The notes beneath the pieces were generated by a model. That model had not been told where the DNA came from and searched no databases. It saw nothing but the letters and a program-made list of their open reading frames with translations. Positions 7,617 through 16,476 of a DNA stretch of 64,000 nt are shown piece after piece. Source of the DNA: Alistipes sp. (GTDB lineage: Bacteria > Bacteroidota > Bacteroidia > Bacteroidales > Rikenellaceae). The stretch covers positions 81,722-145,721 of the forward strand of contig JAFYQI010000002.1 in NCBI GenBank assembly GCA_017547175.1, in the 5' to 3' direction. Within the stretch, counting starts at the first letter, position 1, and each line of letters begins with the position of its first letter. A program made the translations under genes and the position numbers.

Positions 7617-9431
7617 TTACTGCTTCGGCGTCCACTTGATGTTGAAGATGTTGATACCACTCTTCATGCTATACATCGACACAATCGAACCGGCCTGTGC
7701 TGTCGAGCAATCAATCGTATAGATCTGACGTGCATCGGGATCTGCAAAATAACCCTCCGACGAGGTATCCTTGCCGTCAATGGCAACTCCCATCTTGCGA
7801 ACTTCGCCCTCCTTGTAACCGCTGGCCTGGAAATCCATCGTCAGCGTACCGGGACCCGTTACAGTCAACAGGAATACGCACTTCTCAGTGGCATTACCCG
7901 CACCGCTCAACTGAACACGGCAGTCGGGATCACTACCACCAAACTTCACGCCCTTACCCGAGCCCTTGCTGAATTTCAGACCGTTACCGCAATCAATATA
8001 CTCCGCGGTCGTCTCGGCCGTGCCATACTGCTCCTGAAGAGTCTTCCATACAGCATTGCCCCACTCCAAAGCCGTTGCGGGCGTCGGAGGCGTCGGGGGT
8101 GTCGTAGGCTCCGTTACGGTCAGTGTAGCCTCACCGGCAGCCGACTTCGTATAAGCAGCATCACTCGAAACAGCGACTACCGCAATCTTATACTCACCCT
8201 TTGCCAGAGCCTTCACCTCCGTAGCAGCAACCGTGTAGGTCGGTTCATTTACCGTTACAGCGGCAGCACCATTAAACGATACCTCGTAACCCGTAGCATG
8301 GTCAATAGCAGCCCACGTAGCAACAACAGCCTGCTCCGTACCGGCCTCAACTGATGTGGGGGTGATCGTTACAACGGGTGCAGCAAGCTCGGTGGGGATC
8401 ACAGTTCCCTCTACCAGCACCTGCATACGCAGTACGGTAGCCATGCCGTTCTTCATCACAACCAGCAGCGAAAGGTCGTACGCCGTATCGGCCGTAGCAC
8501 GCGTAGCGGGAGCCGAAGCCGTAGCAGGAGCAGTCACCTCGAGCGACATCTCCTTCAGCGTAGCCTGCCACTCATCGGGCAGATCAACCACCTTCACCAG
8601 GTCGGCCGTCGGAGCTACCACCGTATAGGTGCGCTTCTCGCCCAAAGCAAACGTCTGCACTCCCTCCACGGGGTTTTCACCCAGATAGAGCTGAGCCAGT
8701 GCCTTACCGCCTACGGGAATCTCGAGCACGTCGGTCGAACCGGCCAGGGTCACCTTCAGCGTCGAGCCATCTGCCGAGAGCTCAACCGAGGTGAATACCG
8801 ACTGATAGGTAGCCGTCGTCGAATCACTTACGACAGCCTTGATCGGGTTGCCGGCAGCATCCTTCATACGCTCGTAGGTCTTACCACCATCGTAGCTTAC
8901 CGTCCAGTAGCCCTCCGAATCTACGCTGATTTGGGGCGTTACACCCTGAGCACCCGTGGCACCCGTAGCACCCGTAGCACCCGTCTGACCCAGCGCCGAG
9001 ATCTTCTCGCCACCGGGATACTCCCATGTCTGACCACCGTCATAGCTCACCTGCCAATAGCCATCAGCATCGATGCGCATCATCGGAGTAGACGCGGGAC
9101 CCTCGGGACCCTGCGGACCCGTAGCACCCGTATCACCCTTCTGACCGTTGGCAATCGTGTAGCTCTTGCCGTTCGAGAAGGTAATCGTATAGCCACCATC
9201 GGTAGCATTCTCAACCTTCGTAATGGCAATACCATTGGCAATGGCCTGCATGGCAGCGATGTCACCATTAATCTTCTGTGCCTCCTGCTTAAGCGTTGCA
9301 ATCTGCTGCTCAAGGGCGGTCACTTTGTCTTTTAGGTCATCAATCTGCCCCTTCAGTTCCGTGTCATCATATCCCTCCGTACAACCTGTCCATAGGCAGG
9401 CAGCCATCAGGAAATAAAAAAGCTTACGCAT
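7617..9431 (-). CDS. DUF4988 surface lipoprotein with collagen-like repeats, no recognised catalytic domain
   Basis: A 604-residue lipoprotein (lipobox WTGC). It has a coiled coil at about residues 25-65, then two collagen-like Gly-X-Y runs (near 94-112 and 146-162). These are interleaved with two copies of a module reading DGYWQVSYDGGQTWE / EGYWTVSYDGGKTYE, as in the neighbouring lyase. An Fn3-like domain (about 335-425) and a Pro-Thr linker precede a C-terminal region of about 150 residues rich in beta strands and Gly. I do not recognise that last part. A carbohydrate-binding role would fit its place among pectin enzymes but is inference. It is 20 bp upstream of the PL1 gene and sits mid-operon. 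Confidence 0.75.
   Translation of the reverse strand: MRKLFYFLMAACLWTGCTEGYDDTELKGQIDDLKDKVTALEQQIATLKQEAQKINGDIAAMQAIANGIAITKVENATDGGYTITFSNGKSYTIANGQKGDTGATGPQGPEGPASTPMMRIDADGYWQVSYDGGQTWEYPGGEKISALGQTGATGATGATGAQGVTPQISVDSEGYWTVSYDGGKTYERMKDAAGNPIKAVVSDSTTATYQSVFTSVELSADGSTLKVTLAGSTDVLEIPVGGKALAQLYLGENPVEGVQTFALGEKRTYTVVAPTADLVKVVDLPDEWQATLKEMSLEVTAPATASAPATRATADTAYDLSLLVVMKNGMATVLRMQVLVEGTVIPTELAAPVVTITPTSVEAGTEQAVVATWAAIDHATGYEVSFNGAAAVTVNEPTYTVAATEVKALAKGEYKIAVVAVSSDAAYTKSAAGEATLTVTEPTTPPTPPTPATALEWGNAVWKTLQEQYGTAETTAEYIDCGNGLKFSKGSGKGVKFGGSDPDCRVQLSGAGNATEKCVFLLTVTGPGTLTMDFQASGYKEGEVRKMGVAIDGKDTSSEGYFADPDARQIYTIDCSTAQAGSIVSMYSMKSGINIFNIKWTPKQ
8950..8985. repeat. Four 9-bp tandem repeats encoding collagen-like Gly-Ala-Thr
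   Basis: Four consecutive near-identical copies of GCACCCGTN on the plus strand encode GAT triplets on the minus strand, inside the second collagen-like run of the DUF4988 lipoprotein. In-frame 9-bp units of this kind can change copy number by slippage without breaking the frame. Confidence 0.8.
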
Positions 9432-9484
9432 AATTGTTTAGTTTTAAGGTTATTGGAGAATTTAGTTAGAAGTTCAGCGTAGGT

Positions 9485-11152
9485 TTAGTTCAGTGTCACC
9501 TTACCCTCAGCTTTGGGGCTCAGTTTCGTGTTTTCGGTCGAAATCTGAGCAGCCTTGATGACGATATCGGCATTACGGCTACCCGTTACAGTCAAAGCCG
9601 CCTCCATGTTCTCGGGACAGGTGAAATCCTCCACGGTTACCTGCTTAGCATTGTTGATCGAGAGGGCGGGACCCTGCTTCGGAACAACGGTCACGTTCTT
9701 CAGATCAACATTGGTCGACTCGTTGATCTGAGCACCCGTCGTGGTATAGAACCAGGCATTCTCCACCTTCACATTCTCGACGTTCATCTCCGGCAGACCA
9801 TTGAACAACATGGCGCGACGTGCACCGTTGCAACGTACATTCTTGATGTCGATGTTGCGGAAAGCGGGAGTCGTCTCGTCCACGGGCTTGGCGGGCATAT
9901 CCGTCACCTCACCCTCATCACCATCAGCCAAAGCCTCCGAAGCCGACTTACCACCATAGAAGAGGTCGAAGAGCAGACCATCCGTGAGAATGTTGTTCAT
10001 CGTGATGTTCTCGATGAAGATGTTCTCTACCACGCCACCGCGACCACGCGTCGACTTGAAGCGCAGACCTACATCCGTACCCGAGAAGGTCAGATCGCGT
10101 ACGCAGACATTCTTCACGCCACCCGACATCTCGCTACCTACTACGAAACCACCGTGGCCATGGAATACGATACAGTTCTGTACGATCACATTCTCGCAGG
10201 GGATACCGCGCTTGCGACCATCCTCGTTCTTACCACTCTTGATGCAGATGGCATCGTCACCGGCGTCGATCGACGAGTTGATCACCAGTACATTCTTGCA
10301 CGACTCGATATCCAGACCGTCACCATTCTGTGCATAGGCCGGGCAGCGTACCGTTACACCGTCGATCGTGAGGTTCGTACAGATGGCCGGGTGTACCGTC
10401 CAGCAAGGCGAGTTCTGGAACGTCACGCCCTCGAGCAGCACATTGTCGCAGTTGTGGATAGCCACCATAACTGGACGCAGGAAGTCGCGAATGGGCTCAA
10501 AGTCCTCCTTCGTGCGCATGTTCTCGTTCACGTTCTGGTCCGTGGCACCCTTCTGGCCACGATAGTAGCTCTCGGTGGGGAACCAGTTCGTACCATCGAC
10601 GATACCGCCGCTGGCTACGAGCTTCTTCCAAGCCGACTCGGTTACCTTGCTCTGCTTAACCATACGCCAAGCGTCACCGCTACCGTCGATCACACCACCA
10701 CCGGTAATGGCTACGTTCTTCACGCCACGAGCCGAGATGGGCGACTGCATACGCCACGTATTCAGACCCTCGAAGATAATCTCGGTCAGCGGATAGAGCG
10801 ACTGATCGGGGCTGAAAAGAATCATAGCGTGGTTCGAGAGGTGGAGCTCGATATTATCCTTCAAGACGATCGGGCCCGTGAACCAGATACCATCGGGTAC
10901 GTTCACCTTACCACCACCCTGCTCTGCCAGGTTGTCAATGGCGGCAGCAAAAGCCTCTGTATTGAGGGTCATGCCATCACCTACGGCACCAAAATCGACA
11001 ATCGACACCTCGCGTGCCGGAATCACCGGACGCTCTACCTTGGGCATCTCGAAGGGCAGATTGGCATAGACATCCATCTTGTCAGCCTCGCCGCAGCAGC
11101 AAGCCGACATTGCGGCAGCCGCCAGAATCAGAAGAGTTTTCTTGAAATTCAT
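9485..11152 (-). CDS. GH28 polygalacturonase, lipoprotein
   Basis: A 555-residue GH28 right-handed beta-helix hydrolase that cuts alpha-1,4-galacturonosyl bonds in homogalacturonan or related pectin. The N terminus is a signal peptide with a lipobox-like MSACCC. Family motifs are in order: the start of the helix DFGAVGDGMTLNTEAF; QNGDGLDIESC; GDDAICIKSG with the catalytic Asp pair; GHGGFVVGSEMSGG with the catalytic-site His; and RFKSTRGRGG with the substrate-binding Arg-Lys pair. Exo- or endo-mode and the exact polymer (homogalacturonan or rhamnogalacturonan) cannot be set from motifs. It is followed in the operon by the DUF4988 lipoprotein 53 bp downstream. Confidence 0.92.
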   Translation of the reverse strand: MNFKKTLLILAAAAMSACCCGEADKMDVYANLPFEMPKVERPVIPAREVSIVDFGAVGDGMTLNTEAFAAAIDNLAEQGGGKVNVPDGIWFTGPIVLKDNIELHLSNHAMILFSPDQSLYPLTEIIFEGLNTWRMQSPISARGVKNVAITGGGVIDGSGDAWRMVKQSKVTESAWKKLVASGGIVDGTNWFPTESYYRGQKGATDQNVNENMRTKEDFEPIRDFLRPVMVAIHNCDNVLLEGVTFQNSPCWTVHPAICTNLTIDGVTVRCPAYAQNGDGLDIESCKNVLVINSSIDAGDDAICIKSGKNEDGRKRGIPCENVIVQNCIVFHGHGGFVVGSEMSGGVKNVCVRDLTFSGTDVGLRFKSTRGRGGVVENIFIENITMNNILTDGLLFDLFYGGKSASEALADGDEGEVTDMPAKPVDETTPAFRNIDIKNVRCNGARRAMLFNGLPEMNVENVKVENAWFYTTTGAQINESTNVDLKNVTVVPKQGPALSINNAKQVTVEDFTCPENMEAALTVTGSRNADIVIKAAQISTENTKLSPKAEGKVTLN

Positions 11153-11192
11153 GTTGTTTGGTTTTTGATTATAATTGATTTGTTTGTTGTCG

Positions 11193-12368
11193 TTAGTTGA
11201 TGCGCTCGATCACAATCGGCTCAGCAGCCTTCTTGGCCTTCTGCAGCACGTCGATCAACAGCTCCTCGTCCGTAAGGTCGCTGAGCCACTCGCTCTTGCG
11301 CCAATTCATATCAAAGTGGTAACAAATCTTACCCTCTGCATCGGGTGCAAGTTGGTAGAGGTAACTCAAGGCATCGTCCTCGGCCGAAAGAATCTGCACA
11401 TTCTCAGGCAGTGCCACGGCCAGTGCCACGGTCTCCTTGGGCCACTTCTCGTAGTTGTTCTCGGGATGGTCACAGCCAATCTGGGCTACGGCTCGCTCCT
11501 CCTTGATCGATTTTGTGTCGAGCATCTTCATCACGCCCGTCACAAAGGTCAACCCCTCGTATTCGCCCTCGATGAAGTTTTCTACAACCACGTCGCTGTG
11601 GCCGGCATAAATCGTATAGCGCGAGGTCATGTTGAGCTCCTTATCACAGTAGTTCCATCCCTCAACCGCCATCTCCATAATAGCACGCACAGGACCTTTG
11701 GCCAATACGCGAGCCTCACGACGTTTGAAATCGGTGATGTGAATCATACCCTTTTCAGGATCCCAACCCTTTAGAACACCAACGCCAATCGAACCGAATA
11801 CGCGCAGGTTGTCGTGGCCAAAGCCGGCCTCCAGCTGCTCGGGAGTCGTGTACCACATCGACTCGCGCAACTCAAGCTGACCACGCTTCTTGCCGTAGGT
11901 ATCGATCGTCTGCTTCTTGTCGAAATAGACGCGATAGGCGCCCCACTCCGACTCGATGGCCGGACCGTGGTGATGCAGTTTACGATACATATCGTCCTTA
12001 AACGAGTAGAGGGTATCCTTCTCCTCATAGGGATTTGCCTCGTCACCCGTCTTCCACCACATTTGAGCATTGGTACGGGGTTCATAAACCGTCGTCGAAG
12101 GCTTCTCGTAGAAGATCACTTCAAACTCCTTTACGCCCTCCACATCGGCCACAAAGGCGGCCTCCGAAAGGCACTTATCCAACTGCGAAGGGATCTCCTC
12201 TCCCGCAGCGATCACCTTCACACTCTCAGCCCAAGCAGGCACATCGGTCACCACCACCGGGCAATCCTTCTTCAGCCCCTCGACCGAGACACGATAGGTG
12301 CGCTCCTCGGTCTTGGTGCAGGCGCAAAGCATCGCTACAGCTGCGCCAAACAGAACAATTCGTTTCAT
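11193..12368 (-). CDS. DUF4861-like lipoprotein of the pectin operon
   Basis: A 391-residue lipoprotein (lipobox MLCAC) that resembles the DUF4861 family, which is found in pectin and uronic-acid utilisation clusters of Bacteroidota. Features in view are an N-terminal Ig-like part, then a beta-rich body with conserved-looking WWKTGDEANPYEEKDTLYSF, KLHHHGPAIESEWGAYRVYFD and TYGKKRGQLEL. The His cluster and acidic residues suggest a catalytic or metal site, but no mechanism can be assigned from sequence. Its start codon directly follows the stop of the STN-esterase gene, implying translational coupling. I infer a role in oligogalacturonide breakdown only from context and family name. Confidence 0.65.
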   Translation of the reverse strand: MKRIVLFGAAVAMLCACTKTEERTYRVSVEGLKKDCPVVVTDVPAWAESVKVIAAGEEIPSQLDKCLSEAAFVADVEGVKEFEVIFYEKPSTTVYEPRTNAQMWWKTGDEANPYEEKDTLYSFKDDMYRKLHHHGPAIESEWGAYRVYFDKKQTIDTYGKKRGQLELRESMWYTTPEQLEAGFGHDNLRVFGSIGVGVLKGWDPEKGMIHITDFKRREARVLAKGPVRAIMEMAVEGWNYCDKELNMTSRYTIYAGHSDVVVENFIEGEYEGLTFVTGVMKMLDTKSIKEERAVAQIGCDHPENNYEKWPKETVALAVALPENVQILSAEDDALSYLYQLAPDAEGKICYHFDMNWRKSEWLSDLTDEELLIDVLQKAKKAAEPIVIERIN

Positions 12369-13784
12369 TTATTTCAGGGTTTTAATCAATGTTTCGAGTT
12401 CGGCAGCCGAGCGGATAGCACCCTCAGGCAGGTTACCGCGGAAGGTCTGCAACGCCTCATGAGGCTGCAGCTCCACCTGCGTCTCATCGACCTGCTGCAG
12501 GTCCAGACCGAGGTGGTCGGCAAAGAAGCGATAGACAGCCATGCGCTTATTGACGCCGTAGTCGTGGCGTTCAGTCTCAAAGTGAGCATTGCGCAGGTTA
12601 TGCTGGGCATTGTAGAAGCCCCAGATGCGATGCAGGTAGGGCTGCTCTAGCGTGGGATAGGTGCGCGTCCAATCGCCACCATCCGAGACCGTAATCACTG
12701 GCTTCGGAGCCATCACGGCAGCCAGTAACTCGGGCATGGCCGAGCCACCCGCAGCCAGCGTCACGGGACGACCACTCTCGCAGGGGCATCCGCCGTCGAA
12801 ATGCGAAACGAGGTGCACCACGGGGGCCAACACCGAGAAACGACCATCAACAAGGGCTAACATCAGGGTGTGCGTACCGCCACCCGAACCGCCCGTGGCG
12901 GCCATGCACGTTGCGTCCACATCCTTGCGCGTAGCGAGAATCCAATCCGTCACGACTTTCGACCAGAGTACCTGCACCTGCATAGCATAGTCGGCCCGAT
13001 GGGCGGCAATGCCGAGTTGGTGCTCCGACTCACCCCAGGCGACGATATCCATATCGACCGCCACGGCACCCATGCGGGCAAAGGTAGCCATGCGATACTG
13101 CTGATCGTCACGGTAGCGTGCTTCGGGCCAGTGACCGGCGGGCGAAATAATGAGCGGACGCTTCCCCTTCGCTTTAGTCGCGGGGGCGTAGATCGTACCA
13201 CAGGTATAGAGTCCGGGCAGGGTCTCCAGAGCAAAGTTCTGCGTCGTATAGCCGCCTGCATGCTTCACAACCTCGCCGATGCGGATATCGGGGTCGGTCG
13301 CCAAACCGCGAACAAAGGGGTCGAGATTGAGAATCGCAAGTGCCTCGCGCTTTACCTCCTCGGCGCGTGCCTCCCATTCGGCGGCATTCTGATATTTGGC
13401 CGACAACCACGCGAGCAACTTCTCGCCATCAGCAGGCTGACGACGGTGGTACTCGTAGGGTTGGATGCGGACACGCTTGCCGCTCGTTTCCCACTTCAAG
13501 TCGAGCGGTTTGAGAATATTATCGAGGGTCTCCTCCAACGAATAGGGACGGATGCGCGATGGTGCAAAATTGAGCGTGCACGACGCAGGCTCGAAGTTGC
13601 GATATTCGATCTTCACGTCAAAGAGTTTCTCCAACTCATCAAACACCTCATTCAGGGGCATTGCAAAGGGCGTTTTGGTCGTAGCCAAACGTTCCGTCAT
13701 GGTTTGCGCATCGGCTACCGCAACGGTCATAAGCAACACGCATACACACGTGAGAGCGCGCAAACAAAAAGGAAAAAGTTTCAT
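12369..13784 (-). CDS. STN-domain fused to alpha/beta-hydrolase esterase
   Basis: A 471-residue secreted protein (signal peptide ending ADAQ) with two parts. Residues about 35-112 look like an STN (secretin/TonB short N-terminal) domain: MPLNEVFDELEKLFDVKIEY, then SLEETLDNILKPLDLKWE and a closing RVRIQP. Residues about 125-471 are an alpha/beta hydrolase related to acetyl-xylan-esterase-like enzymes: GTIYAPATKAKGKRPLIISP, DMDIVAWGES, the nucleophile elbow GGSGGG (Ser in G-x-S-G), and a late HDYG motif for the catalytic His. It likely removes acyl groups from pectin. STN domains usually sit on TonB receptors, so the fusion is notable. It is the first gene of the operon, 27 bp from the -7 box. 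Confidence 0.8.
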   Translation of the reverse strand: MKLFPFCLRALTCVCVLLMTVAVADAQTMTERLATTKTPFAMPLNEVFDELEKLFDVKIEYRNFEPASCTLNFAPSRIRPYSLEETLDNILKPLDLKWETSGKRVRIQPYEYHRRQPADGEKLLAWLSAKYQNAAEWEARAEEVKREALAILNLDPFVRGLATDPDIRIGEVVKHAGGYTTQNFALETLPGLYTCGTIYAPATKAKGKRPLIISPAGHWPEARYRDDQQYRMATFARMGAVAVDMDIVAWGESEHQLGIAAHRADYAMQVQVLWSKVVTDWILATRKDVDATCMAATGGSGGGTHTLMLALVDGRFSVLAPVVHLVSHFDGGCPCESGRPVTLAAGGSAMPELLAAVMAPKPVITVSDGGDWTRTYPTLEQPYLHRIWGFYNAQHNLRNAHFETERHDYGVNKRMAVYRFFADHLGLDLQQVDETQVELQPHEALQTFRGNLPEGAIRSAAELETLIKTLK

Positions 13785-13810
13785 TATAGCAGGATTAGGT
13801 ATATGTTTGC

Positions 13811-13841
13811 CAAAGATAACAAAAAGATATTAGAATTCAAA
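13811..13841 (-). promoter_or_regulatory. Promoter of the pectin operon
   Basis: On the minus strand TTTG (13838-13841), a 19-bp spacer and TATCTTTG (13811-13818) form a full match to the Bacteroidota vegetative promoter TTTG-N19-TAnnTTTG. It lies 27 bp before the first gene of the pectin operon. No other such promoter was seen in the short gaps between the nine genes. Confidence 0.75.
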
Positions 13842-13868
13842 ATCCTCACACTCCAACAAACACAAGTT

Positions 13869-13918
13869 AGGCGGAAGATGGGCTCTGCTTTAGAAAATCA
13901 AAGTCTCTCTTTCCGCCT
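13869..13918. other. Inverted repeat upstream of the pectin-operon promoter
   Basis: The 8-bp arms AGGCGGAA and TTCCGCCT are perfect inverted repeats 34 bp apart. They lie about 28 bp upstream of the -33 box of the pectin operon and downstream of the L,D-transpeptidase gene. No U-tract follows on either strand, so a terminator is unlikely. A regulator site or an mRNA stem is possible. The rest of the gap between the two genes holds nothing else that I recognise. Confidence 0.35.
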
Positions 13919-13989
13919 ACGACATTCGTAAAAAACGAGTTGGAGAATTGTATTAATTAGCTCATATACAAGTTATATTACTCACCTGC

Positions 13990-14562
13990 TTAATCAGCCA
14001 AAACACGCACCGGCATCCCCACATAGACATACCGCACCAAACGTTTCAAATCATCATTCGTAAGGCGGATACAACCCTCCGTCGTACGAGATCCGATTGA
14101 GGAAGGAAGGTGTGTACCATGAATGCCGATACCGGTATGAGGTTCTGTCCAAAGACGGATAAAATAGGGGCCATAAGCACCTTCGATCAACCCCAAACCA
14201 TCTTTGAAATCATGCTTCCAATGTGACGAATCGTTAATTTCACGAATGGTAAAGTTACCCTCGGGCGTCTTCATATCACCCACCTTCTCCTTTTGTCCGT
14301 AATTCTTACCGCAAGCAATCGGCAAGGAGAGCATCACACGATCGAGCGAATCACGCACAGTCAGGCGAAAATCGCGCTTTGAGATCTCGATCGAGCCACT
14401 AAGCCGCTGCGGAACAGACACCTCTACGATTCGTTCAACAGGCACTTCAACTCGCACCTCACGTTCAACAACACGCACCGCCGAAGGGGTTTGTTGTGTT
14501 GCACATGAGATCGACACCAAAGCGATCATAACACCAAAGATTTTCAACACATAGTTTTTCAT
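13990..14562 (-). CDS. L,D-transpeptidase (YkuD family), lipoprotein
   Basis: A 190-residue periplasmic lipoprotein (lipobox SISC). Its YkuD catalytic domain (about residues 60-188) would make or edit 3-3 cross-links or attach proteins to peptidoglycan. Seen in order: ACGKNYGQKEKVGDMKTPEGNF, HGTHLPSSIG, and TTEGCIRL with the catalytic Cys. The usual His before GC (S/T-H-G-C) is Glu here. The segment between lipobox and domain is a charged repeat-like stretch (VREVRVEVPVERIVEVSVP). It is the last gene of an operon with the Omp85-like protein (14 bp gap) and the Nudix hydrolase, suggesting envelope maintenance. Confidence 0.85.
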   Translation of the reverse strand: MKNYVLKIFGVMIALVSISCATQQTPSAVRVVEREVRVEVPVERIVEVSVPQRLSGSIEISKRDFRLTVRDSLDRVMLSLPIACGKNYGQKEKVGDMKTPEGNFTIREINDSSHWKHDFKDGLGLIEGAYGPYFIRLWTEPHTGIGIHGTHLPSSIGSRTTEGCIRLTNDDLKRLVRYVYVGMPVRVLAD

Positions 14563-14576
14563 ATCACAAGTTTTTA

Positions 14577-16454
14577 TTATTTATAAAGCAAAACATCGGG
14601 GCGTTGCGGCGTATAGCGGAATTGTTGCACTTCGATCTCACTTGAAGCGTTAATCCAATTACTATCAGCCCAACCAGTACGGCCAAAAGAGACGCCTAAA
14701 CGAATTTGTATGGCAGGGAAGACCAATCGCTCGTTTCGCACACGCACACCCACGCCACAGGCAAAATAGGGTTCATTGCGAAACACATTCTCATGGAAGC
14801 CTAATAAACCAGCATCTATAAAACTAAAAATAGCTATCTTAAAGCCCAAAGGTTCGTAGGGTGTAAAGAATATGGTTTCGGCATTCAACACCAGACGCGT
14901 TGTACCCAACACATCCTCATCCAACACAGCCAAGCCACAATCTTTGGTGTATTCGAGCCATTCATCAGCACCATCCAACCGTTCCCAGCCCTGCGTATAA
15001 CCCAGTCCAAAAAATTGGCGGACATAGGTGCGACGTGAGCGAAACAGATTCGAGAACCAGCGACCTCGCACATCCAGGGCCATCTCATGCCACTGATTGT
15101 GATTACTGAGATAACTCCCCCAATCGACACGACCCATCATATAACCCAAACGCGTAAAACCACCCATCGTATGCGAAAGGCCGAGATAGAGATCCTCTCT
15201 ATACTCCCCCCACCGATAACCAACGTTCACCTCAGAACGAAAACCAGACGATAGGTACTCACGTTTACCATAACCATAAATCATGGTAGCCGTATGGAAG
15301 TTTTCGCGATAAACACCCAAACCGGCCAAAAGCAGATCGCGATCGTGCAACGCCGGATTCATCGTAGCATCCGTGGCATCCGGGCGCATCAAAAACCGAC
15401 GGTATTGATAACGTCCCGTCAGATAAGTACTCGCCATAATCGACGGTAAATAGTGCGTATAACCGCCCCATAGATCAGTCCGTCGACTATTAATCAGTTC
15501 AGTCGTATCGCGATCTGGGAATCGATGCCGCTCTTTAGCGCGTAAATAGGAGCCTCCAATCTCGTAATCGGTCGTCTTCAAGAAAGGCTTGGTGAGCTGA
15601 ATTCCGAAGCGAGAGCGATCAAACTCTTTACCAGCCTCCAATTTGAAATCATAGAATGATCCCCACATATTGGGAACGTGATACTCGACCAAATTACCCC
15701 CATAACGGAAATGGCGATAATCTATATTGGTTGCGATACGCAACTCATGAGCTCGACCCCAAAGGTTTGACTCTGACAATCCAAACGAAAATTCACCTCC
15801 CGAATGGATACCCGCATCGACATCAACAGTCCAACTATCGCGTGTACGAACTACCACAACCACCAAATTGGTATCAAGCGGATCAAGATCCACGCGTATA
15901 TCTACCTCAGCAATATTCTGTCGCGCCTCCAAGAGTTGCTCATTGCGCACCACCAAATCAGGGTCTAAACGATCACCTGCACTAAAGAGCAAATCGCGAT
16001 AGATAATGCGCGTACGAGTTAGCGTATGGAAATTATTAGCAATACGCCCCAACTTTTTGCCGTCTACATTAAAAGGGCGCAAACGCTCGACTTGAATCGT
16101 TTTGATCTCCTTGCCGGCATAGGGACGTAAATCTGCGGCCTCGTCGTAGATCTGAGCACGATGCGTTGTATCGCGCACCGTACCACGAAACAACGCTTTA
16201 TAAATAGCTTTGGCTAACTTGCTGCGATGTGACTTAACTCGGAGGCTGTCATACAGACGATCGTTACGTTGCCACTGCAAGGTATCCAGGCTATCAGGTT
16301 CACGAGGTTGCGTGATGACAAAACGATCGGGAGAGCTGTTAGCTTGAGGAGGGTCATCGGCATAGACAGGGAGGGCTGCCACAACAACCCAGCTCACCAT
16401 GAGCAGATATAGTATCGTACGCACTCCCTTCATCATCCAAATCAATTTTCCCAA
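14577..16454 (-). CDS. Omp85-superfamily outer-membrane protein with POTRA domain
   Basis: A 625-residue outer-membrane protein with signal peptide (cleavage after VYA near residue 32). Residues about 115-205 look like a POTRA domain (IKTIQVERLRPFNV, then LLEARQNIAEVDIRVDLDPLDTNLVVVVV). The rest is a beta-barrel with alternating aromatic strands and the Omp85-style GRAHELRIATNIDYRHFRYGG. The protein ends in a short strand after the barrel. It may insert or export outer-membrane components, but it is much shorter than BamA and has one clear POTRA, so it is a BamA/TamA relative rather than BamA itself. An alternative start lies at the internal MMKGVRT, which gives a better signal peptide. Confidence 0.7.
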   Translation of the reverse strand: MGKLIWMMKGVRTILYLLMVSWVVVAALPVYADDPPQANSSPDRFVITQPREPDSLDTLQWQRNDRLYDSLRVKSHRSKLAKAIYKALFRGTVRDTTHRAQIYDEAADLRPYAGKEIKTIQVERLRPFNVDGKKLGRIANNFHTLTRTRIIYRDLLFSAGDRLDPDLVVRNEQLLEARQNIAEVDIRVDLDPLDTNLVVVVVRTRDSWTVDVDAGIHSGGEFSFGLSESNLWGRAHELRIATNIDYRHFRYGGNLVEYHVPNMWGSFYDFKLEAGKEFDRSRFGIQLTKPFLKTTDYEIGGSYLRAKERHRFPDRDTTELINSRRTDLWGGYTHYLPSIMASTYLTGRYQYRRFLMRPDATDATMNPALHDRDLLLAGLGVYRENFHTATMIYGYGKREYLSSGFRSEVNVGYRWGEYREDLYLGLSHTMGGFTRLGYMMGRVDWGSYLSNHNQWHEMALDVRGRWFSNLFRSRRTYVRQFFGLGYTQGWERLDGADEWLEYTKDCGLAVLDEDVLGTTRLVLNAETIFFTPYEPLGFKIAIFSFIDAGLLGFHENVFRNEPYFACGVGVRVRNERLVFPAIQIRLGVSFGRTGWADSNWINASSEIEVQQFRYTPQRPDVLLYK

Positions 16455-16476
16455 ATAGATAAGCCTATATGCTCGA

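Noticed and set aside
8950..8985. Regular 9-bp repeats as a CRISPR array
   Set aside because: The units are contiguous without spacers and encode Gly-Ala-Thr in frame.
13869..13918. Inverted repeat as terminator of the L,D-transpeptidase operon
   Set aside because: The loop is 34 bases and no T-run follows on the minus strand.
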